Part shown: positions 9,111 through 17,757 of the stretch, piece after piece
Layout: every line of letters starts with the position of its first letter
Position numbering within the stretch: position 1 is the stretch's first letter
Assembly (NCBI RefSeq): GCF_029541745.1
Contig: NZ_CP089746.1
Span: forward strand, 6,395,559-6,459,558
Length of the DNA stretch: 64,000 bases
DNA from: Streptomyces sp. LX-29
Lineage (GTDB): Bacteria > Actinomycetota > Actinomycetes > Streptomycetales > Streptomycetaceae
Direction: 5' to 3'
Notes under the pieces: generated by a model
What the model was told of the DNA's origin: nothing
Database searches by the model: none
What the model saw: the letters and a program-made list of their open reading frames with translations, nothing else
Program-made: the position numbers and the translations under genes

Positions 9111-10457
9111 GTGTTCGGAATCGTACGGCCTTGTCAGCACCGCATGTCCGCCGGGCTGCGCACCGAGTGGATGGCGCATCTGTGCGGACTGTGCCTGGCG
9201 CTACGGGGAGCACAGGGGCAGTTCGCCCGCGTGGCCACGAACTATGACGGACTGGTCATCTCCGTGCTGGTGGAGGCGCAGTCGGAGCGCACCGGCGGCT
9301 GGCGGCGCACCGCCGGCCCCTGTCCGCTGCGCGGGATGCGCACCGCGCCGGTGGCCCAGGGTGAGGGCGCGCGGCTGGCCGCGACCGTCTCCCTGGTGCT
9401 GGCCTCGGCCAAGGTGCGCGACCACGTCGTCGACCGGGACGGGCTGCTGGCCCGCCGCCCGGTCGCCGCGGCCGCCCGCAAAGTCGCCCGTAAGTGGGAC
9501 CTGGCAGGAGCGCGTACCGGTGCCGGACTCGGCTTCGACACCGCCGTGCTGCTCGACGCGGTCGGGCGGCAGACGGAGGTCGAGAGCGCGGCGGGCCTCG
9601 GCACGTCGCTGCTGCACATCACCGAGCCCACCGAGACGGCGACCGCGGCCGCCTTCGGTCACACCGCCGTGCTGGCCGGGAAGCCCGGCAACCGCGCGCC
9701 CCTGGAGGAGGCGGGCCGCCTCTTCGGGCGCCTCGCCCATCTGCTCGACGCGGTCGAGGACCTCGCCGACGACGCCAAGTCCGGGGCGTGGAACCCGATC
9801 GCGGCCACCGGCACCGATCTCGCCGAGGTGCGCCGGCTGTGCGACGACGCGGTGCACGGGGTGCGGTTGGCGCTGCGCGAGGTGGAGTTCGCCGGGGAGG
9901 GGGCCGGGAAGCTGGCGCACATGCTGCTCGCGCACGAGCTGCGGCACGCGGTCGACCGGGCCTTCGGCCCCACCTGCTCGCACCAGCACCCCGGCCCCGG
10001 CAACCCGTACCAGCAGCGGGGCGGCTACGGGGATCCGTACGCCGGTCAGCAGGGCGGCGCGTACGGGGATCCGTACGCGGCGCAGCAGGGCAACCCGTAC
10101 GCCGGCGGTCCGTACGGTCAGCAGCCCGGCGGCTACGGCAACCCGTACGCCGGAGGTCCCCACGGCGGCGGTCCGCAGGGCCCCGGCGGTCCCTACGGAC
10201 CGGGCGGGCCGGGCGGCCCCGGTGGGCCGGGGGGTCCCCACGGAGCACCCCACGGGCCGCACGACCCCTACCCCCGCAAGCGCGGCACGATCGCCGGCTG
10301 CGCCGTCTGGCTGGGGCTGTTCTGCACCTGCCAGGTGTGCTGCCGGGAGAAGTACGACGACCCGTGGCGCAAGAACAAGAAGCGCGAGGGCTGGTGCCAC
10401 AACTGCGACTGCGGCTGCGGCGGCTGCGACTGCTGCTGCCCCTGCGACGGCTGCTGA
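9111..10457 (+). CDS. DUF5685-like protein with Gly/Tyr repeats and a Cys-rich C-terminus
   Basis: A 448-aa protein of unknown function starting at GTG 9111 with GGGGGAG upstream. Residues 1-285 form the conserved part, which begins MFGIVRPCQHRM and contains HLCGLCLALRG, so Cys/His residues suggestive of metal binding occur early. Residues 295-385 are low-complexity NPYxGG / GDPYA / PGGPGGP repeats. The last 50 or so residues contain about 15 cysteines in CxC and CC clusters (for example CDCGCGGCDCCCPC). It is divergently transcribed from the SepF gene across 233 bp, suggesting shared control. The family name is from memory of similar actinomycete proteins; no function is known to me. Confidence 0.8.
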   Translation: MFGIVRPCQHRMSAGLRTEWMAHLCGLCLALRGAQGQFARVATNYDGLVISVLVEAQSERTGGWRRTAGPCPLRGMRTAPVAQGEGARLAATVSLVLASAKVRDHVVDRDGLLARRPVAAAARKVARKWDLAGARTGAGLGFDTAVLLDAVGRQTEVESAAGLGTSLLHITEPTETATAAAFGHTAVLAGKPGNRAPLEEAGRLFGRLAHLLDAVEDLADDAKSGAWNPIAATGTDLAEVRRLCDDAVHGVRLALREVEFAGEGAGKLAHMLLAHELRHAVDRAFGPTCSHQHPGPGNPYQQRGGYGDPYAGQQGGAYGDPYAAQQGNPYAGGPYGQQPGGYGNPYAGGPHGGGPQGPGGPYGPGGPGGPGGPGGPHGAPHGPHDPYPRKRGTIAGCAVWLGLFCTCQVCCREKYDDPWRKNKKREGWCHNCDCGCGGCDCCCPCDGC

Positions 10458-10870
10458 CCCCGGCGAGCCCGCGCGCCGGGGTCACCTCCGCCCGACCCCG
10501 GCCCGCAGCCGCTCGGTGCTCCCGCCGGTGAGCGGGGAACCGTGACGCGAAAGAGTGGCGAGCCCCACCGGGTCGGTGCTCCGTCCGACGGGGTGACCCG
10601 AGGGGATGGGCAGGTGGCCCCGGTGAGCCTGGCGTGGCTCCCCCGGGGCCGTGTCGACGCCGGCCCAGGGCCCCGAGCGCGGGGCGCGCTCGCCGTGCGG
10701 TCGGCGAACACCCGGCGGGTCACGCGGTCTTGCGGACGACTGTTGAGTGCGCGAATACTTCCGGCAGCGCTTGTCAGGGTCACGACGGAAAGGAGGTCGC
10801 TCCACCCCCCTGGCTGCGCCTCACGGGCCCGCCCCACCCAAGCGGACCCCCGATTCCCTCGGAGGAAGAG
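10458..10870. other. Promoter and 5' leader of the streptogrisin B-like gene
   Basis: A 413-bp region with no credible ORF. It contains the promoter-like TTGCGG/AATACT pair at 10730-10759 and, just before the TTG start, an extended GGAGGAAGAG ribosome-binding site. Confidence 0.5.
10730..10759 (+). promoter_or_regulatory. Promoter of sprB-like gene (TTGCGG-N18-AATACT)
   Basis: TTGCGG at 10730-10735 and AATACT at 10754-10759 with an 18-nt spacer. The same arrangement (TTGTGT-N18-AATACT) occurs before the second streptogrisin gene at 13220-13249, and the bases just downstream are also similar (CCGGCAGCGCTTG versus CGGCGAGGCACTTG). Confidence 0.55.
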
Positions 10871-11782
10871 TTGAGGATCAAGCGCAACACCCCCCGCAGC
10901 GCACGTACCCCCCGAACCCGACTGATCACCGCGTCCGCCGTGCTGGCGGCCGCGTCCGTGCTGGCCGTCCCGGCCGCCGCCAACGCCGGCGACGGCGCCG
11001 CGCCGCGCACCTTCACGGCCGCCGAGGCCAAGGCGGCGAGCGCCGGCGTGCTGAAGGCCGACGTCGCGGGCACCGCCTGGTACACCGACTCCACGACCAA
11101 CACCCTGGTGGTCACCGCGGACTCCACCGTGACCTCCGCCGAGATAGCCGAGATCAGGAGAGCGGCGGGCGACAGCGCCGACGCGATACGCGTCAAGCGC
11201 ACGCCCGGCACCATCCAACGGCTGATATCCGGCGGCGACGCCATCTACGCCAGCAGCTGGCGTTGCTCGCTGGGCTTCAACGTCCGCGACAGCCGCGGTG
11301 CCAACTACCTCGTGACCGCGGGACACTGCACCGACGGCGCCGGGACCTGGTACTCCAACTCCGGCCGCACCACGGTCGTCGGCCCGACCGCCGGATCCAG
11401 CTTCCCGGTCAACGACTACGGGCTGGTCCGCTACAGCGGCTCCGTCCAGCCCCAGGGCACGGTCGGCGGCCAGGACATCACCCGCGCCGCCGACCCGACC
11501 GTCGGGCAGTCGGTGACCCGCCGCGGCAGCACCACCGGCACCCACAGCGGGCGCGTCACCGCGCTCAACGCGACGGTCAACTACGGCAACGGCGATGTCG
11601 TCTACGGCATGATCCAGACGACGGTCTGCGCCGAGCCCGGCGACAGCGGCGGCCCGCTGTACTCCGGCTCCACCGCACTGGGCCTGACCTCCGGCGGCAG
11701 CGGCAATTGCTCCTCCGGTGGGACGACCTTCTTCCAGCCGGTCGTCGAGGCCCTGAACGCGTACGGCGTCAAGGTCTGGTGA
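10871..11782 (+). CDS. sprB: Streptogrisin B-like secreted serine protease (S1E)
   Basis: A 303-aa pre-pro-protease starting at TTG 10871, directly after GGAGGAAGAG. Residues 1-38 are a twin-Arg-less basic signal peptide ending AAANA. Residues 39-118 are the propeptide. The mature enzyme starts at [20 protein letters not shown] (residue 119), giving 185 residues, the length of Streptomyces griseus protease B. The triad is His152 (TAGHC), Asp182 (NDYG) and Ser259 (GDSGGP). Two disulfide pairs are expected from the CSLGFNV/GHC and VCAEPG/GNCSS cysteines. It is an extracellular chymotrypsin-like enzyme preferring large hydrophobic P1 residues by family knowledge. It ends in tandem hairpins. Confidence 0.93.
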   Translation: MRIKRNTPRSARTPRTRLITASAVLAAASVLAVPAAANAGDGAAPRTFTAAEAKAASAGVLKADVAGTAWYTDSTTNTLVVTADSTVTSAEIAEIRRAAGDSADAIRVKRTPGTIQRLISGGDAIYASSWRCSLGFNVRDSRGANYLVTAGHCTDGAGTWYSNSGRTTVVGPTAGSSFPVNDYGLVRYSGSVQPQGTVGGQDITRAADPTVGQSVTRRGSTTGTHSGRVTALNATVNYGNGDVVYGMIQTTVCAEPGDSGGPLYSGSTALGLTSGGSGNCSSGGTTFFQPVVEALNAYGVKVW

Positions 11783-11840
11783 TCGCGGCGCGCGTGTGAC
11801 GGGCGCGCGTCCCGAGGCACGACCCGCGGCCGGCGGTACG

Positions 11841-11872
11841 GCGGCCCCGCCCGATGCGTCGGGCGGGGCCGC
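11841..11872. terminator. Terminator hairpin after sprB-like gene
   Basis: A 14-bp perfect G+C stem (11841-11854 / 11859-11872) with a 4-nt loop, 58 nt after the stop codon. Confidence 0.8.
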
Positions 11873-11890
11873 TCCGCGTCCCGACGCCGA

Positions 11891-11924
11891 GGGCCCCGCC
11901 GGGCGCTCCGGCCCGGCGGGGCCC
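11891..11924. terminator. Second terminator hairpin
   Basis: A second 14-bp stem (11891-11904 / 11911-11924, 6-nt loop) immediately follows the first, a tandem arrangement that insulates the SPFH gene from protease transcription. Confidence 0.75.
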
Positions 11925-12055
11925 GGCGGCGCGGCTTTCCGGAGCGCCTTCCTCGGTCCCTTCCTCCACCTGCCCACCGTGCGAGCTCGGGACTATCGTG
12001 GACATCAGGCCCTTCAAGGGGCATCGCTCGCGATACGGACGGGCAGGTGGCCGTG

Positions 12056-13087
12056 ATGTTCGAGGAGCTGATGGCCGCCGGGGTCGCGGCGGCGGCCTGC
12101 GGGGCCGTCTACGTCGCGGCTGCGGCGCGCGTGATCAAGCAGTACGAGCGCGGGGTGGTCTTCCGGCTCGGGAGGCTGCGCTCGGCTGTCCGAGGCCCGG
12201 GATTCACCATGATCGTCCCCCTGGTCGACCGGCTCCACAAGATCAATATGCAGATCGTGACGATGCCGGTGCCCGCCCAGGAGGGCATCACTCGCGACAA
12301 CGTCACGGTGCGGGTCGACGCGGTGGTCTACTTCAAGGTCGTCGACGCGGCGGACGCGCTGATCAGGGTCGAGGACTACCGCTTCGCGGTCTCGCAGATG
12401 GCCCAGACCTCGCTGCGCTCCATCATCGGCAAGAGCGAGCTCGACGATCTGCTGTCCAACCGGGAGAAGCTCAACCAGGGCCTGGAGCTGATGATCGACA
12501 GTCCGGCGATGGGCTGGGGCGTCAGCGTCGACCGCGTCGAGATCAAGGACGTCTCGCTGCCGGAGACGATGAAGCGCTCCATGGCGCGGCAGGCCGAGGC
12601 CGATCGCGAGCGGCGGGCCCGAGTCATCAACGCGGACGCGGAGTTGCAGGCGTCCAGGAAGCTCGCGGATGCGGCCAAGCAGATGGCCGACACCCCCTCC
12701 GCGCTCCAACTGCGGCTGCTCCAGACGGTGATGGCGGTGGCCGCGGAGAAGAACTCCACGCTGGTGCTGCCCATCCCGGTGGAGCTGCTGCGCTTCCTGG
12801 AGAAGAACGCCGAGAACGCCGGGCAGGCGGCGGACCAGGCCAAGCGGGCCGCGGAGCGGGCCGGCGCGTCGACCCCGGGTGGGCCGGCGGCGGACTCCGC
12901 GCCGGCCCCGACCCCGGCCGTGGAGTCGCCGGCCGAACCGCCGGCGGTCGCGCCGGCGGCGGTCGACTCCCCGACCGTCGAGGCCATGGAGGCCGCCGAT
13001 GCCGCGGGGGTGGACCGGCGCTCCGTCGACCCCGCGGCCGAGCGGGATTCCGGAAGCGGAACGACTATTACCGGACAGTTGTCCTGA
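12056..13087 (+). CDS. SPFH/band-7 family (slipin/stomatin-like) membrane protein
   Basis: A 343-aa protein anchored by one N-terminal hydrophobic helix (residues 4-25). It is followed by the slipin signature VIKQYERGVVFRLGRL, then the band-7 domain to about residue 200 (ITRDNVTVRVDAVVYFKVVD, SLRSIIGKSELDDLLSNRE, VEIKDVSLPETMKRSMARQAEA) and an Ala/Glu-rich helical region. Residues 265-343 are a Pro/Ala/Glu-rich tail. Slipins oligomerise into membrane microdomain scaffolds. The usual partner, a NfeD-type protease or ClpP-like protein, is not adjacent. AGGTGG lies 5 nt before ATG 12056; GTG 12047 or 12053 are close alternatives. Confidence 0.9.
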   Translation: MFEELMAAGVAAAACGAVYVAAAARVIKQYERGVVFRLGRLRSAVRGPGFTMIVPLVDRLHKINMQIVTMPVPAQEGITRDNVTVRVDAVVYFKVVDAADALIRVEDYRFAVSQMAQTSLRSIIGKSELDDLLSNREKLNQGLELMIDSPAMGWGVSVDRVEIKDVSLPETMKRSMARQAEADRERRARVINADAELQASRKLADAAKQMADTPSALQLRLLQTVMAVAAEKNSTLVLPIPVELLRFLEKNAENAGQAADQAKRAAERAGASTPGGPAADSAPAPTPAVESPAEPPAVAPAAVDSPTVEAMEAADAAGVDRRSVDPAAERDSGSGTTITGQLS

Positions 13088-13219
13088 GCGTCGGCCGTCC
13101 ACCCGGCGATCGACCCCACCCGCTCACCCTCGCCCCTTTCGTCGCTGACGTGCCCGAAACGGGCGCGTTGGCCTCCGCGGGCGCTCCCGGACACGGATGA
13201 GCGCGTCGTGAACACGACC

Positions 13220-13249
13220 TTGTGTGCGCCGGACGGGCCTCGAAATACT
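13220..13249 (+). promoter_or_regulatory. Promoter of sprD-like gene (TTGTGT-N18-AATACT)
   Basis: TTGTGT at 13220-13225 and AATACT at 13244-13249 with an 18-nt spacer, about 125 nt before the TTG start. It matches the pair before the streptogrisin B-like gene in boxes, spacing and early transcribed sequence. Confidence 0.55.
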
Positions 13250-13373
13250 CGGCGAGGCACTTGGCATGGACGCGCCCCGGGGGAAGAGCCGGGGGGTCGG
13301 TCCCTGCCCTATCCGCCCTCCGGGCCGACGGCACCCCACTGCCTGGTCCCACCCCCCACTGGAGGTTCGCGAG

Positions 13374-14450
13374 TTGAAGAAGCGACGCATAGCCGACCGG
13401 TGTGCCGTCACCGCCGGAGTGGGTCTGGCCGTCCTCGCGGTCACGGCCGGGCTCGCCCTGTCCAGCGCCAGCGCGGCGCCGCTGGCGCGGCCCGGGTCCG
13501 TCTCGGGTGTCGAGGCCGGAGAGCTCGCCGCCGACCTCCGGGTCGCCCTCGAGGGCGACGCGGCGGGTGCCTACTACGACGCCACCACCGGGCGGCTCGT
13601 GGTCAACGTCGTCGACGGCCCGGATGCCGTCCGGGTGCGGGAGGCCGGGGCGGTGGCCAGGACGGTCACGTACACGCTGGCCCAACTCGACGCCACGCGC
13701 TCGGAGTTACGACGGAAGGTCGACATCCCGGGCACCTCCTGGGCGGTGAACCCCAAGGCCAACAAGGTCGTCGTCACCGCCGACCGCACGGTCGGGGACG
13801 CCGGGCTGGCCCGCCTCACCCGGGCGGCGCGCGGCTACGGCGACAAGGTCGAGGTGCGCCGCTCGGCGGGGAGGTTCGACCGCTTCCTGCGGGACGGCGA
13901 CCCCATCCACACCGAGGACGGGCGCTGCTCGCTGGGCTTCAACGTGGTCGACGGGGACGGCACCCCGTACTTCCTGACCGCCGGGCACTGCACGGACGGC
14001 AGCGGCGCCTGGTCGGACGCGAGGGGTCGGGTGATCGGGGACACGGCAGGCAGCAGTTTCCCCGGCGACGACTACGGGATCGTCCGCTACCGGCCGGGCG
14101 TCGAGCACCCGAGCGAGGTGAACCTCCACGACGGCTCGGCGCGGTCCATCACACGCGCGGCCGACGCCTACGTCGGGGAGCGGGTCTGGCGGAGCGGCAG
14201 CACCACCGGGCTGCACCAGGGCGAGGTCGTGGACCTGGATGTGACGGTCCAGTACCCGCAGGGCATCGTCGAGGGGCTGATCCAGACCACCGTCTGCGCC
14301 GAGCCCGGCGACAGCGGCGGCTCGCTCTTCGACGGCGACGCCGCGCTGGGGCTGACCTCCGGTGGCAGCGGCGACTGCTCCTCCGGCGGCGAGACCTTCT
14401 TCCAGCCGGTGGCGGAGCCGCTGGCGGCCTACGGCGTCACCATCGGCTGA
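13374..14450 (+). CDS. sprD: Streptogrisin D-like secreted serine protease (S1E), contains a TTA codon
   Basis: A 358-aa pre-pro-protease starting at TTG 13374 with GGAGG 8 nt upstream. A signal peptide (residues 1-34, ending ASAA) precedes an unusually long propeptide of about 135 residues, as in S. griseus protease D. The mature part starts near residue 171 ([21 protein letters not shown]). The triad is His205, Asp233 and Ser314. The [11 protein letters not shown] stretch and YGVTIG end are SGPD-like. The substrate pocket motif GDSGGSLF differs from the GDSGGPLY of the neighbour. Leu112 in the propeptide is encoded by TTA (13707-13709), so expression should need the bldA tRNA. It converges on the inhibitor gene. 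Confidence 0.9.
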   Translation: MKKRRIADRCAVTAGVGLAVLAVTAGLALSSASAAPLARPGSVSGVEAGELAADLRVALEGDAAGAYYDATTGRLVVNVVDGPDAVRVREAGAVARTVTYTLAQLDATRSELRRKVDIPGTSWAVNPKANKVVVTADRTVGDAGLARLTRAARGYGDKVEVRRSAGRFDRFLRDGDPIHTEDGRCSLGFNVVDGDGTPYFLTAGHCTDGSGAWSDARGRVIGDTAGSSFPGDDYGIVRYRPGVEHPSEVNLHDGSARSITRAADAYVGERVWRSGSTTGLHQGEVVDLDVTVQYPQGIVEGLIQTTVCAEPGDSGGSLFDGDAALGLTSGGSGDCSSGGETFFQPVAEPLAAYGVTIG

Positions 14451-14535
14451 CCGGCGCGGCCCGACCCCCTGGCGGCGCGGGGGTGTGGCCCTGAGACGGA
14501 GAGGCCCCGGCCGGCGGGGAGCCTCCGAAAAACGG

Positions 14536-14574
14536 GAAGGCCCCCGGACACCCCTCTTGTGTCCGGGGGCCTTC
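14536..14574. terminator. Bidirectional terminator between sprD-like and SSI genes
   Basis: A perfect 16-bp inverted repeat (14536-14551 / 14559-14574) with a 7-nt loop lies between convergent genes. Confidence 0.85.
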
Positions 14575-14615
14575 TCATGCCTGAGGAGGCTGCGCCCGTG
14601 CGTTCCGACGTCGGG

Positions 14616-15059
14616 TCAGAACTCGAAGACCAGCGACTTCTGCAGGGAGTTCCGCATCACGCAGGAGTTCGGGAAGGTGTGCTCGTAGCTGACCCGGCTG
14701 CCGTCCCAGACGCCCTGGGCGGTCACGACGATGGGTCGGTACTCCTTGGTGCAGAACGCGCCCTGCGGTTCCGCCAGCGTCAGCTGGTCGAACTGGCCGT
14801 CGATGGCGGCGAGCTCGGCGCACGCCTCGCGCGGGGCCGGGTGGGTCCCGCTGAACGAGGGCCGGCAGTTGAGCGTCACCGCGCGCTGCACGGCGGTGGA
14901 GGCGGCGTCCTCTCCCTGCCCGACGGTGAGCACCAGCGCCGACGGCGCGTACAGGCTCTGCGGTTGTGCGGGTGACGCGCTCGCGACCCCGCTGGTCACC
15001 ACCAGGCAACTCGTCGTCGCCGCGGCAGCCAGGCCGATCGCTCCAGCGATCTTCCGCAT
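14616..15059 (-). CDS. Streptomyces subtilisin inhibitor (SSI) family protein, P1 lysine
   Basis: A 147-aa secreted inhibitor: signal peptide residues 1-29 (ends ASA), then the SSI fold starting near [16 protein letters not shown]. Four cysteines (65/80 and 103/133) fit the two family disulfides. Aligning AFCTKEYRP with the SSI reactive loop MCPMVYDP puts P1 at Lys105 and P1' at Glu106, a trypsin/plasmin-inhibiting P1 rather than the Met of SSI itself. AAGGGAG lies upstream of ATG 15059; an upstream in-frame start at 15125 would only add a non-signal leader. It faces the streptogrisin D-like gene. SSI proteins also inhibit subtilisins, so the target in the cell is not settled. Confidence 0.93.
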   Translation of the reverse strand: MRKIAGAIGLAAAATTSCLVVTSGVASASPAQPQSLYAPSALVLTVGQGEDAASTAVQRAVTLNCRPSFSGTHPAPREACAELAAIDGQFDQLTLAEPQGAFCTKEYRPIVVTAQGVWDGSRVSYEHTFPNSCVMRNSLQKSLVFEF

Positions 15060-15205
15060 TCCGAACACTCCCTTGTTTCGTGGTTGACCAGATACCGGAC
15101 GGGAGTCTTGCCCAAGTGGGCGCAAAGCGCACTTTGATCGATCAGTTTCCGGTCACTAAATGTGGTCGCACGGTGGCTCGTCGTGTCAACGATAGGGCTG
15201 GACGC

Positions 15206-15261
15206 GCCCCCGGCGCACGCCCCCGACCTGCGTCGGTGCGTCGGGGGCGTGCGCCGGGGGC
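15206..15261. terminator. Very long hairpin between vgb-like and SSI genes
   Basis: A perfect 21-bp inverted repeat (15206-15226 / 15241-15261) with a 14-nt loop. It lies downstream of the minus-strand vgb-like gene and about 150 nt upstream of the SSI start, so it most likely terminates the vgb-like transcript. Confidence 0.75.
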
Positions 15262-15357
15262 GGCGGAACAGGCTCGACCGGAAAGCAGTGCCTCTTCGAT
15301 GGGTCAGGCGGTGATTTCGCCGGCGATTCGGCGCTGTTTCAACAATATTTCCTGCCG

Positions 15358-16311
15358 TCAGGCGCTCGGTCGCAGCGCGACCCGCGCGACCGTCCCCACC
15401 TCCAGAGCGACCCAGAGGGCGCCGTCCGGGCCCACCGTGAGGCCGTGCGGCTCGGCCGACGGGGTGGGCAGGTCGTATACCCGGACCTCTCCCTCCGGGG
15501 TGACGTGCCCGACGCGGCCGCTGCCCCACTCGGTGAACCAGCAGCCGCCGGCGGGGCCGGCGACGATGGCGTGCGGCCGGGCCGTGCGGTCCGGGAGCGG
15601 GAACTCGGTGATCTCGCCGTCGGTGGTGATCCGGCCGACCTGCCCGGCGCCGATCTCCACGAACCACAGCGCCCCGTCGGTCCCGGCCGCGATGCCCACG
15701 GGCGCCGCGCCGTCGGTGGGCAGCGGATGGAGCGCGACGGTCCCGTCCAGGCCGATGCGGCCGATGGCGTTCGCCTGGTTGAGGGCGAACCAGAGGGCGC
15801 CGTCGGGGCCCGCGGTGATCGCCGAGGGGAAGCCGCCGTCAGGCAGCGGGAACTCGGTGATCTCGCCGTCGGTGGTGATCCGGCCGATCCGGCCGGCGTT
15901 CGCCTCGGTGAACCACAGCGCCCCGTCCGGGCCCGTCACGATGCCGAACGGCCCGCACTCCGGCGTGGGCAGGTCGAACGAGGTGATCTCGCCGTCGGTG
16001 GTGATCCGGCCGATGCGATGGTCCCGGTAGCGGGTGAACCACAACGCCCCGTCCGGACCGGGGGTGATGACCGTCGGCCCGCTCTCGGTCGCCCCCAGCT
16101 CATGGGCGGTGAACCCGCCGTCCGGGGTCAGTCGGGCGATCCGCCCCGCCCGCACCAGCGTCAGCCAGAGGGCGCCGTCGGGGCCGGTGGTCAGGGCGTA
16201 CGGCCCGGCTTCGGGGCCGCCGGCCGGGATCTCCCGTATCTCGGGGTGGTCGTGCCCCGTGGTCTCGGGGTGGTCGTGGTGCATGGGGGAAGCGGTGTCA
16301 TGTGTCGTCAT
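15358..16311 (-). CDS. Virginiamycin B lyase (Vgb)-like beta-propeller protein
   Basis: A 317-aa protein with about seven repeats of GPDGALWFT...GRIGRITTDGEITEF, the seven-bladed propeller of streptogramin B lyases. Vgb linearises type B streptogramins by a Mg-dependent elimination. The catalytic pair H-x13-E (His270/Glu284 of the staphylococcal enzyme) is matched by His247 (ARPHAIV) and Glu261 (WFTEWG). However, the residue two before the His, a Glu metal ligand in Vgb as I recall it, is Arg245 here. The next blade has EPHG but lacks the paired Glu. Activity on streptogramins is therefore uncertain, and many such proteins are non-resistance propellers. The His-rich N-terminus is unusual. Confidence 0.75.
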   Translation of the reverse strand: MTTHDTASPMHHDHPETTGHDHPEIREIPAGGPEAGPYALTTGPDGALWLTLVRAGRIARLTPDGGFTAHELGATESGPTVITPGPDGALWFTRYRDHRIGRITTDGEITSFDLPTPECGPFGIVTGPDGALWFTEANAGRIGRITTDGEITEFPLPDGGFPSAITAGPDGALWFALNQANAIGRIGLDGTVALHPLPTDGAAPVGIAAGTDGALWFVEIGAGQVGRITTDGEITEFPLPDRTARPHAIVAGPAGGCWFTEWGSGRVGHVTPEGEVRVYDLPTPSAEPHGLTVGPDGALWVALEVGTVARVALRPSA

Positions 16312-16383
16312 CGGCGCCACCCTGACCGTTGCCGCGCGGACGCGCAAGTGCTTTTCCGGGTGGGCGCCTGACGTCCCGTCGAC

Positions 16384-17481
16384 TCAGCGAAGCACCAGGT
16401 CAGGGCCGGGGTTTCGGCGGCCGCGCACCGCGGCGGAGACCAGGGTGAGCACCACCCCGGCGGCCGCCCAGGTGTAGAGCACCAGCAGCGGTCTGGTCGT
16501 CGCGTGCCCGTGGAAGTACGCGATCGACCGGGTGGTCCAGGTGCCCGCGCCCGGCGGCAGGGCCGGCCCGACGGCCCGCCAGAGGTCGGGGAGGAGAGGA
16601 TACGGATACGCGCCGCCCGAGCCGGGGTTGCCGATCACGATCACCGCCAGCATCGCGAGGCCGATGCCGACGACGCCGGCGAGCCCCTGGAGGGCCAGGG
16701 TCGCCGCGCCGACCGCGAAGACCAACAGCGCGCCCAGCCCCCACAGCGGGAGCAGCGCGCCCGGCAGCGCGTGCAGCCACGGCCCCACGATCGCCGCGCC
16801 GGTCAGGCCCGCCACGGCCGCGTACAGCGCCATCGCGCCGAGCCGGGCGAGCGCGCGGCGCGGGTTGGCCGGCCGGACGCCATGGCTGACGGCGAGCATC
16901 GCCGCGCCCAGGCAGCCGCCCACGCACCAGCCGAGGACCAGGTAGAACGGGGTCAGCCCGCGCGCGTCCCGCTTGCCCGCGGGGACCAGGTCGACGACCC
17001 GCACGCTCCGCCGCTGCGTCGCCTCCGCTGTGCCGACCGCCTGCGAGACGGCGTCGGAGAGCGAGGCGCCGGCGGCGCCGGCGACGAACAGCCGGTCGGT
17101 GTTCGAGCGCGGATCGACCACCAGCGCGGCGTCGACGATCCGCCGTTCGACCTGACGTATCGCCTTGGCCTCGGTGGAGGCCGCGCGGGCCGCGAACGGC
17201 CGTCCCGGCAGTCCGTTGAGCCGCTCCACCATCTGGCCGCGGAGCTGCTGGGGCGCGACGGTGGCCAGGGCGACCCGATGTGGCCGGGGCTGGTGGAAGG
17301 CGCCCACGTAGGAGGCGATGAACGCGAGCTGGAGCAGCAGGGCGCCGAGCACCAGCAGCGCGGCGCGGCCCGTCACCCCGTTTCCGCTCCCGTCGGTGAA
17401 GGACACGTGGGGGCTGGAGCTCGTCCCGGTGCTCGTCCCGGTGCTCGACGAGATGCCTATCGAGGTGCCTATCGGGGCCAT
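16384..17481 (-). CDS. Multispan membrane protein, DUF3533/YhgE-like topology
   Basis: A 365-aa protein with a Ser/Thr/Gly-rich N-terminus, one TM helix (residues 45-65) and an extracytoplasmic domain of about 130 residues (QQLRGQMVERLNGLPG ... VVDLVP). At least five further TM helices fill the C-terminal half. This 1 TM + large loop + 5 TM plan is that of YhgE/Pip and DUF3533 proteins and ABC-2-type permeases. No ATPase partner is adjacent. ATG 17481 has GAGGAG 5 nt upstream. The function is unknown. Confidence 0.6.
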   Translation of the reverse strand: MAPIGTSIGISSSTGTSTGTSSSPHVSFTDGSGNGVTGRAALLVLGALLLQLAFIASYVGAFHQPRPHRVALATVAPQQLRGQMVERLNGLPGRPFAARAASTEAKAIRQVERRIVDAALVVDPRSNTDRLFVAGAAGASLSDAVSQAVGTAEATQRRSVRVVDLVPAGKRDARGLTPFYLVLGWCVGGCLGAAMLAVSHGVRPANPRRALARLGAMALYAAVAGLTGAAIVGPWLHALPGALLPLWGLGALLVFAVGAATLALQGLAGVVGIGLAMLAVIVIGNPGSGGAYPYPLLPDLWRAVGPALPPGAGTWTTRSIAYFHGHATTRPLLVLYTWAAAGVVLTLVSAAVRGRRNPGPDLVLR

Positions 17482-17659
17482 GCGCGTGCTCCTCGCCACG
17501 CCGTGTGGGGCGCATCTGGGGGCGTATGGGGGTGCGGGTGGTCCGTGCCCTCCATGGTGGGCGGGCGGTGGCGGCCGCGCAGGCGGCGTGGTCCGTTCAG
17601 GCGACCCGGGCAGGCGCGGGGGGAGGAGGCGGATGAGGCGGAGGAGATGGTTCCGCGCT

Positions 17660-17673
17660 CGTACGAATGTTCG
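17660..17673 (+). promoter_or_regulatory. Candidate LexA (SOS) box upstream of dnaE2
   Basis: CGTACGAATGTTCG matches the Gram-positive/actinobacterial LexA box CGAACnnnnGTTCG at 9 of 10 fixed positions, and the flanking T and A extend the palindrome. It lies 85 nt before the dnaE2 start. Confidence 0.65.
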
Positions 17674-17757
17674 ATGATTGGTCTATGGTGGGAACAGGAA
17701 GGCCGAGCAGGGCAGGTCAGGGGGTGGACACGTACGAAGCGGCAGTGGGAGGTGCGG

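Noticed and set aside
15206-15261. 21-bp hairpin as a riboswitch or attenuator for the SSI gene
   Set aside because: It is a single simple stem about 150 nt upstream of the SSI start, better placed as the terminator of the vgb-like gene.
16504-17757. Open frame upstream of dnaE2 that would make a 1616-residue protein
   Set aside because: The extra 418 residues are the antisense shadow of the membrane-protein gene, and GGGAGG lies just before ATG 17758.
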